Shown here: positions 35,926-47,397 of the stretch, in pieces
Layout of the letters: the number at the start of each line of letters is the position of its first letter
Position numbering within the stretch: the first letter of the stretch is position 1
From: Riptortus pedestris
Taxonomy: Eukaryota; Arthropoda; Insecta; Hemiptera; Alydidae
DNA length: 64,000 nucleotides
Assembly (NCBI GenBank): GCA_019009955.1
Contig: CM032230.1
Location: 33,510,001 to 33,574,000 of the forward strand
Direction of reading: 5' to 3'
Made by a program: the position numbers and the translations under genes
Notes under the pieces: model-generated
Told to the model about the DNA's origin: nothing
The model's database searches: none
The model's input: only the letters and a program-made list of their open reading frames with translations

Positions 35926-35985
35926 ATGAAAATTCCATTATGAGTACCGCCTCGATAGCTGATTTTCTCTAAGAGAAGTCTTCTA
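35926..35985 (-). repeat. HINE-like palindrome-end fragment
   Basis: 'AATTCCATTATGAGTACCGCC' and 'CGATAGCTGATTTTCTCTAAG' without the rest. Confidence 0.55.
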
Positions 35986-36671
35986 AAAAGCATAAAATAT
36001 CTTACAGTTTCAAGTAATTTCTTATATATCACATACATGTTAAATGAAGTCGATCGTTATTTCTTATCCGCTATAGAGTACAGGTAAAACCTACGACTAA
36101 AACATTAATAATGAAAACAAATAGTCGAATTGCTGTTATCCTGGTGCTTGGATCAGCTCACGCTGAAAAACAAAATATCGTGATAATTCGATGGATACGT
36201 TTTGTAAAACAAGGATTCCCAATTAATTGGGTGTATAATGTTGTGTTAGCGAAATGATAACATTTTCTCCAATAAGGAAAGTAAATAAATTTATTTTCCT
36301 TATTGGATAATGCCGTCAACAGGTGGCTGACGATTTCTAAATTTAGGTCTTTGTTTATATAATCTTTGAACATCCTGCTTTTTGTCGGTTCCTCGCTTAG
36401 TTCATAATTTCTTGTTCCTTTATTCAGGGGTAAACCTCTTCAACACAGAGACCTCATAAAGGGGTAATGTTTAATAAGCTTTTACGGGAAAACGCAACAT
36501 TAAATGTAAAGTCATACATAAAGAGGACTTTAATATAATGGCTTTAGAATGAGACAGCCGAGCTTGTCCAATAGTTTCAAAGGTATCTTAAAAAACTCGT
36601 AAAACTCGCTTTTGATTGCAAACAAAATAAGTTTTTAGAATAAACGAGATTACAACTTTAATAGAGTTTAT
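35986..36671. other. Nothing recognised
   Basis: Unique sequence. A 71-codon minus frame (36158-36373) has no motifs. Confidence 0.4.
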
Positions 36672-36788
36672 TACTAGACTTTCCTTAGGGGAAATCAGCT
36701 ATTGAGGTTCATCATGGTAGTTCAGCTCATGATGGGAATTTCAACAAATTTCTTCAAATGTCCTGATCCTACCTAGGAGATGACAAAA

Positions 36789-36846
<58 letters not shown>

Positions 36847-37290
36847 TCTGTCAACGCTCTAGCAGTCGCAATTTTTGTTTAATCTTTACCAAACTCGATA
36901 TTCAATCCATTCTCGTAAAAAGGAAGGTCAAGTTTGTTAATTACAGAAATCGTTCCTGTAAGAGGGGTGGGTTTAGAGGGGGGAATTTCGAAGGTTCGAA
37001 ATATCTCCGTTATTATGCGTCAGATCGAAACTTTGTATAGAATCAATCTTATTGCAAATGAATTGTTCAATGGAAGGGGATATGTACATTTTTTCGTTAT
37101 CTGGATTATTAACAGAGATATTTGCATTTTTTAGTATTCCGCCTTCAGTAAACTCCCACTCCTACTGAAGCAGCATTATTTAAGGCCTAAATACCTAATA
37201 CTGTTCTCATTGAACTTTGATGTTTTGAGATAAATGCAAATACGTGACACACGTGGGAAATCTTAGTTATCGCAGCCCCTGCATGACGCA
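36672..37290 (+). mobile_element. HINE-like element, internally deleted
   Basis: Palindrome end degenerate at 36672, (TA)n at 36794-36842, 'CAACGCTCTAGCAGTCGCAATTTTTG', G-run, then a jump to the hairpin end 'TATCGCAGCCCCTGCATGACGCAC' and a T-run. 619 bp. Confidence 0.75.
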
Positions 37291-38088
37291 CTTTTTTTTT
37301 GCTGTTATGTAAAAAATACAAAAACCATTTTGATTAACATAACCTACAGGGATTTATATATCCGGTGCATTTAGAATCTATTGAATTGATAAAAGAAGAA
37401 AGTTATGTTACTCACGATTTAGAAAATTAACTAATAAATTTTAAGGTATAATTTTATATCTTTTTAATTAAAAACCCATTGAGGAGGTAGTAAAAAAGTG
37501 CAAAGATATAGATGAGTTTTGGAGGGTGTTTATGCAGTTTTATTTAATTATTAAACTGCGGCCTTATTTGGGTGTAACTATTTCGATTCTGAAAATCATG
37601 ATGGCCATGAAATGTGAAATAATTGCTGCCTCTTTTACTGTTGAACTAGGTAGATAAAAATAACTAAATGAACAAATAAACTAGGAGATCATCAAGGTAG
37701 AAATATTACCACCCTCTATTAGGTAGAAATATAACCACCCTCTATTAGCCCAAGGAATAGTGCAACGACTGCATTAGTGTAATTACTCGGCTTGCATTCT
37801 CTCGTCACGTAGATCTCTAGTTAGCTTTATTCTGATGGGATGCAGGGGATGAGACGTGCTTGGCATCTCCTAGGGAAGCCATGATTGGAAAAGCCTCTTA
37901 AAGCCTCTATTTTATTCAGGTACTTGACGGCTTCCAATGAGACGGGAATGCAAATAACCGAATATCTCGGGGGAAGAATCGATAAGCCAACGAGCTACAA
38001 ACTGGCAGGTATCTAACTCAAGCAGGTCACGTAAGGACATTTTACTTACAAAAGTGTAAATTTATTTATGCAGTTCACCAGAAGAAAA
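37291..38088. other. Nothing recognised
   Basis: Unique sequence. A short direct repeat of 'TAGAAATATTACCACCCTCTATTAG'-like sequence lies at about 37700-37747. Confidence 0.4.
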
Positions 38089-38625
38089 GTCCGTCACGCA
38101 GGGGCTGCGTGAACTAAACACATTTCCTACGTGCGTCACTTATTTGCATTTATCTCAAAATGTAAAAGTTCAACGAGAATAATATTTGGTGTTGAGGCTT
38201 CAAATAAAGTACTTCATGCTATAACAGCTTATTGTTAATGTGACATTAGTAGGAGGGGGGGGTTTACTGAAACTGAGGCGGAAAACTAAAAAATGGATAA
38301 TAAAGAGAAAAGGTAAATAACAACATTTATAGAACATCACATTTTGGTTCTATACAATATTTCAATCCGACGCATAATAACGGAGTTATTAAGAATTTTC
38401 GAAAATTTCCCCCTCCAAACACTCCCACTCCCACTGGTCAGATTTCAGTAGAAGTTGATCTTTAATTTTACATAGAATATCGAGTTTGGTAATGATCAAA
38501 CAAAAATTGCGACCGCTAGAGCGTTAACACACAAATATATACTGTTTTGAACTGACCTCATTTTAGTCATATCATGGGTAGGATCGATGGGCATTTGAGA
38601 ATATTTTTCGAAAATCGGAAATTTC
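38089..38625 (-). mobile_element. HINE-like element, palindrome end lost
   Basis: Intact hairpin end (GTCCGTCACGCAGG) at 38089 after an A-run, family blocks in order after an internal deletion, 'GCGACCGCTAGAGCGTTAACA', a minimal TA run, and 'CATTTTAGTCATATCATGGG'. It ends before the palindrome. Confidence 0.75.
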
Positions 38626-39711
38626 GTTGATATTTCGATTTTTTTTAATTTCCCATCCCCTTAACCCACTCTCCTCGTGGAATGAGATGGATTAGTTATG
38701 TTCATTTCTTAGTTTCTTCCTTAGAAATAAATACCATGTAAAGTTGAAGCTGGGCACGAGATGATTAGCTACATAGAACCACTATAAGAAAATCGCATGA
38801 GTAAGTGTAAATATGAATGATGAAAACGCTACAGTTCAGATATATCCGTTAATGTTTGAGTAGAAGAAAAATACTCAGAAGATAATTCAGTGAATAAAAA
38901 CAGGTGGTAAATTGTATTTGATGAATAACGCTTTTAACACCAAGTGTCAACCTCTGAGAATTTAACATGAGCTGTCATCTTGAGCTCATGTTAAATCCTC
39001 AGATTGATGTTCGGAGCAAGATGTTCTTCACATCCAGTGGAAGAAATGAAAAACACTTTTAATGCATTAAACTATCAACAAAATTGGCTCTATAACATTT
39101 TACAATGTGACTCAAAAACGGAGATATTTACAGATGCGCGTTTTACGTTTTCTAAGACCCATACCACTACTCTAAGTAGTTAACAAACTTAATTTTTCGT
39201 TTTAAATTAATTAACTATATACCAAATATTGTTATGGATTCAATAAAAAATATACAAATTTGGAAGTTCATCACTTGATTGAATGGTTCTCAAATCTCGT
39301 GATGTTTGCAACTTTAATAGCTTAGTTCCTCTAAAGGAAATTTGCTAAAAAAAAATGGTTTGAAATTGATAAGAGAAGCGTAAGACTAAACAAGAGAGTT
39401 AATCAATCCTTCTGGAATTCTGAGTAAGTGTAAATCCTTGAGGATTTTGGACTAACCACTCTGCTAATTCTGAGAACATTGACTAATTCTATCCAGCCAT
39501 CTTATCAAACTGTCGCTACGTTAATCTTGCCTTTCTTATCGACGGCCCGAATTCCTCAAGCTTCAAAATAACTTCTGTTAGTCTTTTTCTTAGAATTTTC
39601 TCTCTTTTGTAAAGTTACTCTGACTATATTAATATGTAACGTCCTGGGAAGTTTGTTAGAGAACTAATTAAAGCAGTATAAAATGAGGTCTACTACAGAG
39701 CCGATTATTTT
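38626..39711. other. Mostly unassigned; one weak HINE-like trace
   Basis: Positions 39060-39135 ('GGCTCTATAACATTTTACAA', 'CAAAAACGGAGATATTTAC') are a weak trace of the family. Positions 38948-39000 contain an inverted repeat around 'ACATGAGCTGTCATCTTGAGCTCATGT'. Nothing else is recognised. Confidence 0.4.
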
Positions 39712-39854
39712 AGCAGATTTCCCTTAAGGGAAATCAGCTATTGAGGTTGTACTCATGACGGAATTTTCGACATTTTTCTTCAAATGTCCATCGATCCTAC
39801 CTAGTAGATGACGAAAATGAGGTCCGTTCAAAACTGTATATATATATCTATCTA

Positions 39855-39911
<57 letters not shown>

Positions 39912-40698
39912 CTGTTACCGCTCTAGCGGTCGCAATTTTTGTTTAATCCTTACCAAACTTCATATTTAAGCGTTTTATGTAAAAAGAAAGATCAAGTTCG
40001 TTAAAGGCTGAAATCGGACCAGTGGGAGGGGGGGTTTAGAGGGGAGGATTTTCGAAAATTCGAAATATCTCCGTTACTATACGTCGGATCGAAAAATTAT
40101 ACAGAATCAATCTTATTACAAATTAAATTTACTATAAATATTGTTATATATATTTATTCTCTATCTTGAATATTAACCGAGATATTTGCATTTTTCAGTT
40201 TTCACCAAACCGCCACTTCTACTCATGTTACGTAAACAATACTCTGATACATAATAAATCACATTATTGGAAGTTTAAATACCAAAAATTGTATTCAAGA
40301 GACCTTTATTATACGAGATACATGCAAATATGTACTGGTGACTCCCGCCCCCCCATCTTAAAGTTTTGGACTACTAAAATTTTATTGATTGAGATAACAA
40401 TTATTCTGACTCATTATTAATTACAGTACTAAATATAGTAAATAGTTCTCAATAAAATTAATGTGTTATATTCTGATATATTTCAGTAATTGTTTTTTCT
40501 TTCCGGTGTGAGGCGGGACCCGTTTGTTTACATTTCTAACCTAACGCTTCCTGTCGGCAGGCTATTGAAATTGGATGAAACATTTCTTATTTCCGTTTGT
40601 ATTTATTCACGGTGTTGTGTTAGCAGTATGTATATTTATCTATTACTAAACTTCTCGAGGGAAATCTGCTTAGTTTACGCAGCCCCTGCGTGACTGAC
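39712..40698 (+). mobile_element. HINE-like element, full-length reference copy (987 bp)
   Basis: This is the best copy and shows the family structure. The 5' end is AGCA plus the perfect 20-bp palindrome GATTTCCCTTAAGGGAAATC. A conserved block ('CATCGATCCTACCTAGTAG', 'GGTCCGTTCAAAACTGT') is followed by (TA)n (39836-39906), then the dyad ACCGCTCTAGCGGT, a G-run, an AT-rich body, a C-run near 40346, and 'CTTTCCGGTGTGAGGCGGGA'. The 3' end has GGGAAATCTGCT, the inverted counterpart of AGCAGATTTCCC at the 5' end, then the hairpin ACGCAGCCCCTGCGT and GACTGAC followed by T5. No coding frame. Subterminal inverted repeats, an internal microsatellite, a 3' hairpin and insertion next to T-runs resemble Helentron-associated elements such as DINE-1. 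Confidence 0.85.
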
Positions 40699-40842
40699 TT
40701 TTTCATATGAAAAATATGTTACCATCACTCACATACTGTGTATACTGAAAAGATTTGTTTTCTTATTTTGGATAGCAGAGGGCATGAACATCTTTAGCCA
40801 TTAATAAGAGCTTTCCCATCAAAGTTCGTTGCGTTAAATTGA

Positions 40843-41345
40843 CCGTTAGACCACGTTAACCAAGGACTAGGATGGAGTTGTGTCAAATATACTGACAGGC
40901 CTCACTATGGCCGAGAGACCTCTGTCCAGGGACTCTTGCAGGTAACAGTGTCAGGTTTTGCCGTGTTCCATGCGGACGACAACCCACAAATAACAGACTT
41001 CTCTGATATCAACTCCAGCGCCATAACACTTCAACAGGCAGGACTTAAAACAGATGAAATTCAGATTGAAGGGTATGAAGTTTATGCACAGAAAAAAAAT
41101 TGCATTTAAAGAAGTTCTCATAGGAATATTCGAGACCTTGGAAGAAATAGCAACGATGTGGCTCGACTGGTTTGGTCTCGACCAAAGAAGTGGCGATTAA
41201 TACATTAACAGAGTTAGAGCTGTTAATTTCTGGAGGATTCTTTACGAAGGTGCATTTGGTAGGGGTTACAACAGGTTGCTGAGGATAGAGCAGTGCTTTA
41301 AAGTTTCATTAGATCACAGTTGGTCAGATGACCATTTATCAGTCT
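40843..41345 (+). pseudogene. Unidentified coding-like relic
   Basis: Between two HINE-like copies, three consecutive stretches look coding in composition. Frame one (40843-41108, about 88 codons) reads QGLLQVTVSGFAVFHADD and TDFSDINSSAITLQQAGLKT. After its stop the same frame gives RNIRDLGRNSNDVARLVWSR. A third stretch (about 41209-41352) reads RVRAVNFWRILYEGAFGRGY. Balanced residue use, unlike chance frames here, suggests a decayed transposon or host exon. I do not recognise the family. The end is truncated by the next element. Confidence 0.3.
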
Positions 41346-42218
41346 TCCATTGACGGAAATCAGCTATTGAGGTGTTATTCAACGAGCGCCGTTCAAAATT
41401 ATATATATAGAAGTCTTATTTTTGGTTGATCGTTACCAAACACGATATTGAAACGTTTTATGAAAAACTCATGATTAAGTTTGTTGATGGCTGAAATCGG
41501 ACCATCGGGGGTTAGATGAATAATTCAATAACCAATCGTATTGTTTCAAATGTAATATTCTTTAAATGCCGTTATACACATTTGCTATTGTCTTTTATTA
41601 TAAAGCATATATTATCATTTTTTTTTTTTTAGTTTTCAGCCTTCAATTCAGTTCCCGCTCCTACCCTTGCCATATTGAAAATAAATTTTTATATCATGAA
41701 CTCGTTTATTCGAAGCTTAAACACTAAATATTGTTTTCATTGGACTTTTACTGAGATAGACCCCGATACGTTGTGTGATGACGTCATCGTGGAAAATTAG
41801 TCAAAAATTTTTTAACTCGAAAATGTTTATTTTAAGTATACCATACTCCATATTTTACCATTTGTTGCAAAATTTAATTTTATAGTCGTTAATGGTTGAA
41901 ATCGAACTAGGAATAAGAGGAGGAAATTCGAAAATTCAAAATATCTCCGTTGATTAGATAATTGAATAATGTTATAAAACCACTCGTTTTAAACTATTAA
42001 TGCTCTGCATTAACTATTGCCAATTTTAATTTTTTACAAAACTACAATTTTTAGCAGTTCAAATATTTAACGAGTTTTCAGCCTTTAATAAACCTCCAAG
42101 ACTATTCATCGAATTTTCACGTAGAAATTTAAAATATATGGTGGCATGAGATCAATAGAGTGTTATGCCCGCACATGGGAAATCGGCTTTCTCATGACAC
42201 CCCCTGCGTGACGGACCT
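41337..42218 (+). mobile_element. HINE-like element, diverged
   Basis: Starts within the palindrome ('GACGGAAATCAGCTATTGAGG'), has almost no TA array (about 41399-41408), family blocks at reduced similarity including 'CATCTCCGTTGATTAG', and a hairpin end 'GACACCCCCTGCGTGACGGAC' at about 42218. Confidence 0.65.
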
Positions 42219-42735
42219 TTTATTCTGTTTTAACACTATTTCTTCCTGGAGAACTTCTCAAATTTGACTACATTCTCTTTGGCATAGGAAGAACTGGACC
42301 CATAAGCGGTGTTCATTTTAAATTTGATTCATCACTAATGCTCCCTGCCTCTCTTTTACACCCAAATAGCCAGGCGAATCTTTGCGTTTCATCTAGTGGT
42401 TTTCTTTTATAGACTTGTTAATTTCATATTTATTTGATACTCAAAATGTGTATTACTTGTAGCAGAATCCAATACATCGATAGTAAGGTCTTGTGTTATG
42501 AACGCCAGCAAGGCTTGTCCTAACCTTCAGGATGACTACTTCTATTGCAAGGTTTAAACTCAAATTCAACAATTTGGAAGGAAATTCCTTTCATGACATA
42601 ATTGTACCAATGAGCCCAGGAATCCAAGACCATGTTGCCACGATTCAAACGCCAGTTCTTTGACTTCAGTAGGCCAGGCCGAATCCAACCAGTAACCATT
42701 CATTACTATACCTTCAAAGACAAGTCTTCATAAAA
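42219..42735. other. Nothing recognised
   Basis: Unique sequence, no credible frame. Confidence 0.4.
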
Positions 42736-44106
42736 GTCCGTCGCGCAGGGGCTGCGTAAACTAAGCAGATTTCCCACGTGAACTTTTACAATAGAGAAAT
42801 TTCACAAGAGCCGAGCCAGTCAAGGAAACGGCCGAACTAGCTTTTGGCGGGAAAGTAACTCTCGTCCGTTAGGCTCCGAGATTAAATTAAAAACAATTCA
42901 ATCTCAAAAAAACAACAAGAACACAAAAGATGGACTTACCTTTAATGATAGCAGCGCTCTGAACACTTATTACACCAACACTAAATAGTACCACACTATA
43001 TCTATTATTTGTAAGACTTAATAGTGCTGTGAATATTAAGTAAACAAATAAAGGGCAAGTCAAATGGTAAGAACCTTCCTGATAGCAAACAGTCGGAGTT
43101 GTAAACAATCAGGTTAGCCAGCTTTTACTGGAAATAAAAGAAATTACGGAAATATAATTGAATATAAGTTATAAATTTTATTCATAACTATTTATTATAT
43201 CAGTACTGTAATTAATAATAAACCAGAATAATTTTAATCACAAACATTCCAAATTTAGGAATCCGGAAAGAAAATAGAAAGGGGAGGGGGGCAAAATACG
43301 ATTCAGACGTTTATGAGATTTTCACATGATTAAGGAACAAGCAGGTTAACCAGCGAAGGTTTACAATAGATAAATATACATACAGGTAACACTTCCGTGA
43401 ATATTAGTGAATAATTACAAACAGCAATGAGAAATCTTTCAGTGAATTTACAATATAAGTTAATAGTCCCTACAACGTAAAACGGCTGGATTGTAAACAA
43501 GCAGGTTAGCCAACCTTCTGGCGCAGTATCGATAGATAGACCGGAAAAACAAACAATTAAAGAAATATATCTGAATATAAAGTATTATTTTTATTGGAAA
43601 CTATTTACTATAGTTAGTGGAGTAATTTGAAATGAATCAAAATAATTTCTATCTCAATCACTCAGATTTTGGTAGTCCAAGAAAAGGGGGGGGGGTCCAA
43701 CAGAACGTATTTGTTTGTACCTCGTAAAATAAAGCTTTGTTGAAAACAATATTTTGTATTTAACCTAATAATGAGGTGGTTCATGAGATATCAGCTTATT
43801 ATTAATATGTCCCTAGTAGAAGTAGGGGTTTACTGAAAGCGGAACTCATTACAAAAAATACAAATATCTCGGTTAATACTCATTATAAGAAAATATGTAT
43901 AGAACAATATTTATAGTAAATGTAATTTGCAATAAGATTGATTCAATACAATTTTTCGATCCGACGTGTAGTAACGGAGATATTTCGAAAATCCTCCCCT
44001 CTAACCCCCCCCCCTCCCACTGGTCCGATTTCAGCCGTTAACGAATTTGATCTTTCTTTTTAAATAAAACGACTAAATTTCGAGTTTCGTATATATTTAT
44101 ATATAT

Positions 44107-44152
<46 letters not shown>

Positions 44153-44274
44153 TTTTGAACGGACCTCATTTTCGTCATCTACTAAGTAGGATCGATGGAC
44201 ATTTGAAGAAAAATGTCGAAAATTCCGTCATGAGTACAACCTCAATAGCTGATTTCCCTAAAGGGAAATCTGCT
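42736..44274 (-). mobile_element. Composite of two HINE-like copies
   Basis: An intact hairpin end at 42736 with the 'CGGCCG' subfamily segment (42800-42880) is followed by about 450 bp of family body. A second degenerate beginning follows near 43340 ('GGAACAAGCAGGTTAACCAGC') that repeats the same body blocks and continues to a complete palindrome end at 44274 with (TA)n at 44111-44149. The body blocks 'TTGTAAACAA.CAGGTTAGCCA' occur twice, showing two copies joined in the same orientation. Confidence 0.75.
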
Positions 44275-44989
44275 AATAAAATTAGAAACCTCATATTATT
44301 TGAATTTTCTACATCCTAAATATTCAAAATGAAGACAGGAAAGAATTCATTTCTAAATCGAAATATAAATAGACAGTTACTACATGAAGTTATAATAAGA
44401 AATTCATAAAATTTGTTCATTTTAATAAAGCCAGGGTAATAAACTTTATTCCCCTTTCTAAGTTAGCCTCTTATAAATGTAAAACGTAAAGGAGAATAAT
44501 AAAATATTATCTCTACTAGGTAATGAATTTTCATGCAATGCAGGCTCTTTTTGAATTATTTCAGTAGATAAAATAGTTCTAAAACGAGTCTAGCGAAATG
44601 AATAGTTCCATATAAATGGAAATTTTTATCAGTTGCAATCAGCCTAAACTCCAAGTTGGAAGCTAGTTTGGACTAGCCTTTGAATGCATTTAACGTCCGA
44701 AGATAGGATATTTTTCTATTAAAAAAGGAGGGGCATCTTTCCTGACTTGGTTAATGAGATGATAAAAAATCACTCACCATCTGGCACTATTCTATTATCA
44801 CAAGAAATAAAATAAACCATTATTACCATTAGGAGTAAATTTCAGCAGATACAATGCTTAAATAGTATATTTACTAAATATTTGACCTTCTTTAAAATGC
44901 ATAAAGAGAAAAATTCCAATTTCCAAACAACCATTTATTGGCCCCATTGGTAGCCTATGTTTAATTGTTTCTCGGGAATTAATTAAAAA
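44275..44989. other. Nothing recognised
   Basis: AT-rich unique sequence between two HINE-like copies. Confidence 0.4.
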
Positions 44990-45232
44990 GTCCGTCACGC
45001 AAGGGCTGCGTAAACTAAGCAGATTTCCCAAGTGAAGCTTTACAATAGAGAGATTCAAGATAGAGAATAAATGTATATAACAATATTTATAGTAAATTTA
45101 ACTTTCAATAAGATTGATTCTGTACAATTTTTCGATCCGACGTATAGTAACGGAGATATTTCGAATTTTCGAAAATCCTCCCCTCTAAACCCCCCCCCCT
45201 CCCACTGGTCCGATTTCAGTCATTAACGAACT

Positions 45233-45282
<50 letters not shown>

Positions 45283-45407
45283 TTTTGAACGGACCTAATT
45301 TTTTTAGTCATCTACTAGGTAGGATCGATGGACATTTGAAGAAAAATTTCGAAAATTCCGTCATGAGTACAACCTAAATAGCTCATTTCCCTAAAGGGAA
45401 ATCTGCT
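44990..45407 (-). mobile_element. HINE-like element, short form (418 bp)
   Basis: Both ends are intact. The hairpin end after AAAAA at 44990 jumps directly to 'AGATAGAGAATAAATGTATA', the C-run, (TA)n at 45235-45279, and the palindrome end ...AAATCTGCT followed by AAAA at 45407. The A-rich flanks on both sides suit insertion into a T-run. Confidence 0.85.
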
Positions 45408-45779
45408 AAAATAAGAACAAGTTTAAAATCGGCTTGGCTAATACTGGGGAAATACTATTGTAGCGTATACGATACCACTGGACACAAAGCGAGTTCAATC
45501 GTAAAAAAAAAAAATACAATCGTATTGCTCTTCTTTGTCTTATTTTCACCAAAGCATAAACTTTCCTGACCTTTCATAGCACTTAAATAAGATGCAAACT
45601 GCAGCTCAAAAGCCCATGAAATACCAAGACCTGCCACCAGGGGGCGGGATGGTCCAGTGGAAAAGCATTGGATTAGTATGTTAAAGGTGAAAAGTTCAAA
45701 CAATATACATTTTATTTAGCCACTCGGTTACCATGTATTGATATTGAACTTCTATGAGTTCCACCGGATAATATATAAA
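45408..45779. other. Nothing recognised
   Basis: Unique sequence. A minus-strand 82-codon frame (45455-45703) has no motifs. Confidence 0.4.
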
Positions 45780-45914
45780 ATTAGATATATGTAATTACGG
45801 ATGGACCACATTTTCGTCATCTCGTGGGTAGGATCGATGGACTTTTGGGAATATTTTTTGAAAATCCTGTCATTAGTACAACCTCAAAAGCAGATTTCCC
45901 TTCAGGCAAATCTG
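45780..45914 (-). mobile_element. HINE-like palindrome-end fragment in tandem with next copy
   Basis: 'CACATTTTCGTCATCTCGTGGG' through the palindrome end 'AAATCTGGT', followed by AAAAA and immediately by the hairpin end of the copy at 45922. The two are head-to-tail. Confidence 0.75.
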
Positions 45915-45921
45915 GTAAAAA

Positions 45922-46723
45922 GTCCGTCACGCAGGGGCTGCGTAAACTAAGCATATTTCCCTCGTGAAGTTTAGTAATTGATAAATCTACATTCTGCTAA
46001 CACAACACCACCGTGAATATTAAGTGATTAAATACAAACGTAAATAAGAAATGTTTCAGTCCATTTCAATAACTTGCCGACAGGAAGCGTTTGAAATGTA
46101 AACAAACAGATCTGCCTGCCTCACACTGGAAAGAAAAATAAGTATTGTAGTCCAAGATATAAAGAAGGGGGGGGGGGCATCAACAGAACATATTTGCATA
46201 TATCTCACAAAGTAATAGGTTAGAAGACAAGAAAGGTTAGGTTACACGAGCGCCGACCTACGGAAACAGCCGAACTAATCCGAAAAATTCCGACAAGCAC
46301 ACTTAATAAAAATGCAAATATCTCGGTTAATATTCAAGATAGAGAATAAACGTATATAACAATATTTATAGTAAATTTCATTTGCAATAAGATTGGTTTA
46401 TACAATTTTTCGATCTGACGTATAGTAACGGATATATGTCGAATTTTCGACCCGCTGGTTCGATTTCATCCATTAACGAACTTGATCTTTCTTTTTACAT
46501 AAAACTACTAAATATCGAGTTTGGTAACGATCAAACACAAATTGCGACCGCTAGAGCCACAAACAACAGACAATTATATATATATATATATATATATACA
46601 GTTTTCAACGGACTTCATATTCGTCATCTACTAGGTAGGATCGATGGACATTTGAAGAAAAAACTCGAAAATTCCGTCATTAGTACAACCTCAATAGCTG
46701 ATTTCCCTTAAGGGAAATCTGCT
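45922..46723 (-). mobile_element. HINE-like element, both ends present
   Basis: Hairpin end at 45922, body with 'GACCTACGGAAACAGCCGAAC' subfamily segment near 46255, G-run at 46165-46176, a short (TA)n at 46576-46597, and palindrome end ending TCTGCT at 46723 followed by AAAA. 802 bp. Confidence 0.85.
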
Positions 46724-47179
46724 AAAATATTACAATACAATACAAACGATATGCAATACATACAAAGAGGGAAATAATCTATTTTTGCCAGTATTTTACT
46801 GATGACCAGTAAAAAATAATTTATAACTTTGTGTTTGCTGCCAAAAATATTTGGTATTAGGATCTAGTTTAGCAGAACCCCAGGGTGCTGGTGCAGAAAT
46901 ACTGCTGATATGGTTATTTAGGTACATCTCCTTCTTGTTCTCATATTATTGGTCCATGACACTGTATTTATTTCTTTGCTTGAAAAAAAAAAATCTCTAA
47001 TTTGCACCTTTATCTTTAGCTAGGACCCTAAAAGTTTTAAGTTAGAAAGGTTGTTCTAATTCTGCTCAAGATTATGAAAAGTGCGAAATATTTAGGTATA
47101 TATTGAAATTAACTGAAAACACCCCCCTCAACCTACTCAAGTCCCCTAACTGCCTATTTTAATAAGTGCTCTGGAGTTT
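46724..47179. other. Nothing recognised
   Basis: AT-rich unique sequence. Confidence 0.4.
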
Positions 47180-47397
47180 AGGATAGTAACGTGCGTTAAA
47201 GAGTTGGTCTTAATCTCAATTCGTAAATCTAGATTCCTGAGTTTGACTCTCGTATGGACAGTAGGAATTTAGTTAGTGACGAACTCATTAAATAAAATCC
47301 TCAGTCCCACCCTGTCTAGAAAAGGGTAGTAACCTGTAGATAACCCGTCCCAATTAGTCTTTGTAGAATAAAGTGAGCGTTAATAAATTATTTAATA
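47180..47397 (+). mobile_element. tRNA-derived SINE, most complete body and tail
   Basis: A tRNA-like head with 'AGTTTGACTCTCGTATGGAC' at the B-box position, the body 'TTAGTGACGAACTCATTAAA' and 'GGGTAGTAACCTGTAGATAA', and the tail 'AAAGTGAGCGTTAATAAATTA'. About 218 bp. It defines the family's 3' half together with 17578-17690. Confidence 0.7.

Noticed and set aside
44990..45407. Reading the HINE-like family in the opposite direction as a canonical Helitron (start TCCGTC, end hairpin plus TGCTAA)
   Set aside because: The base before TC is almost always G, so TC is not the true terminus, and the ends differ from those of the real Helitrons here. Kept only as a weak alternative.
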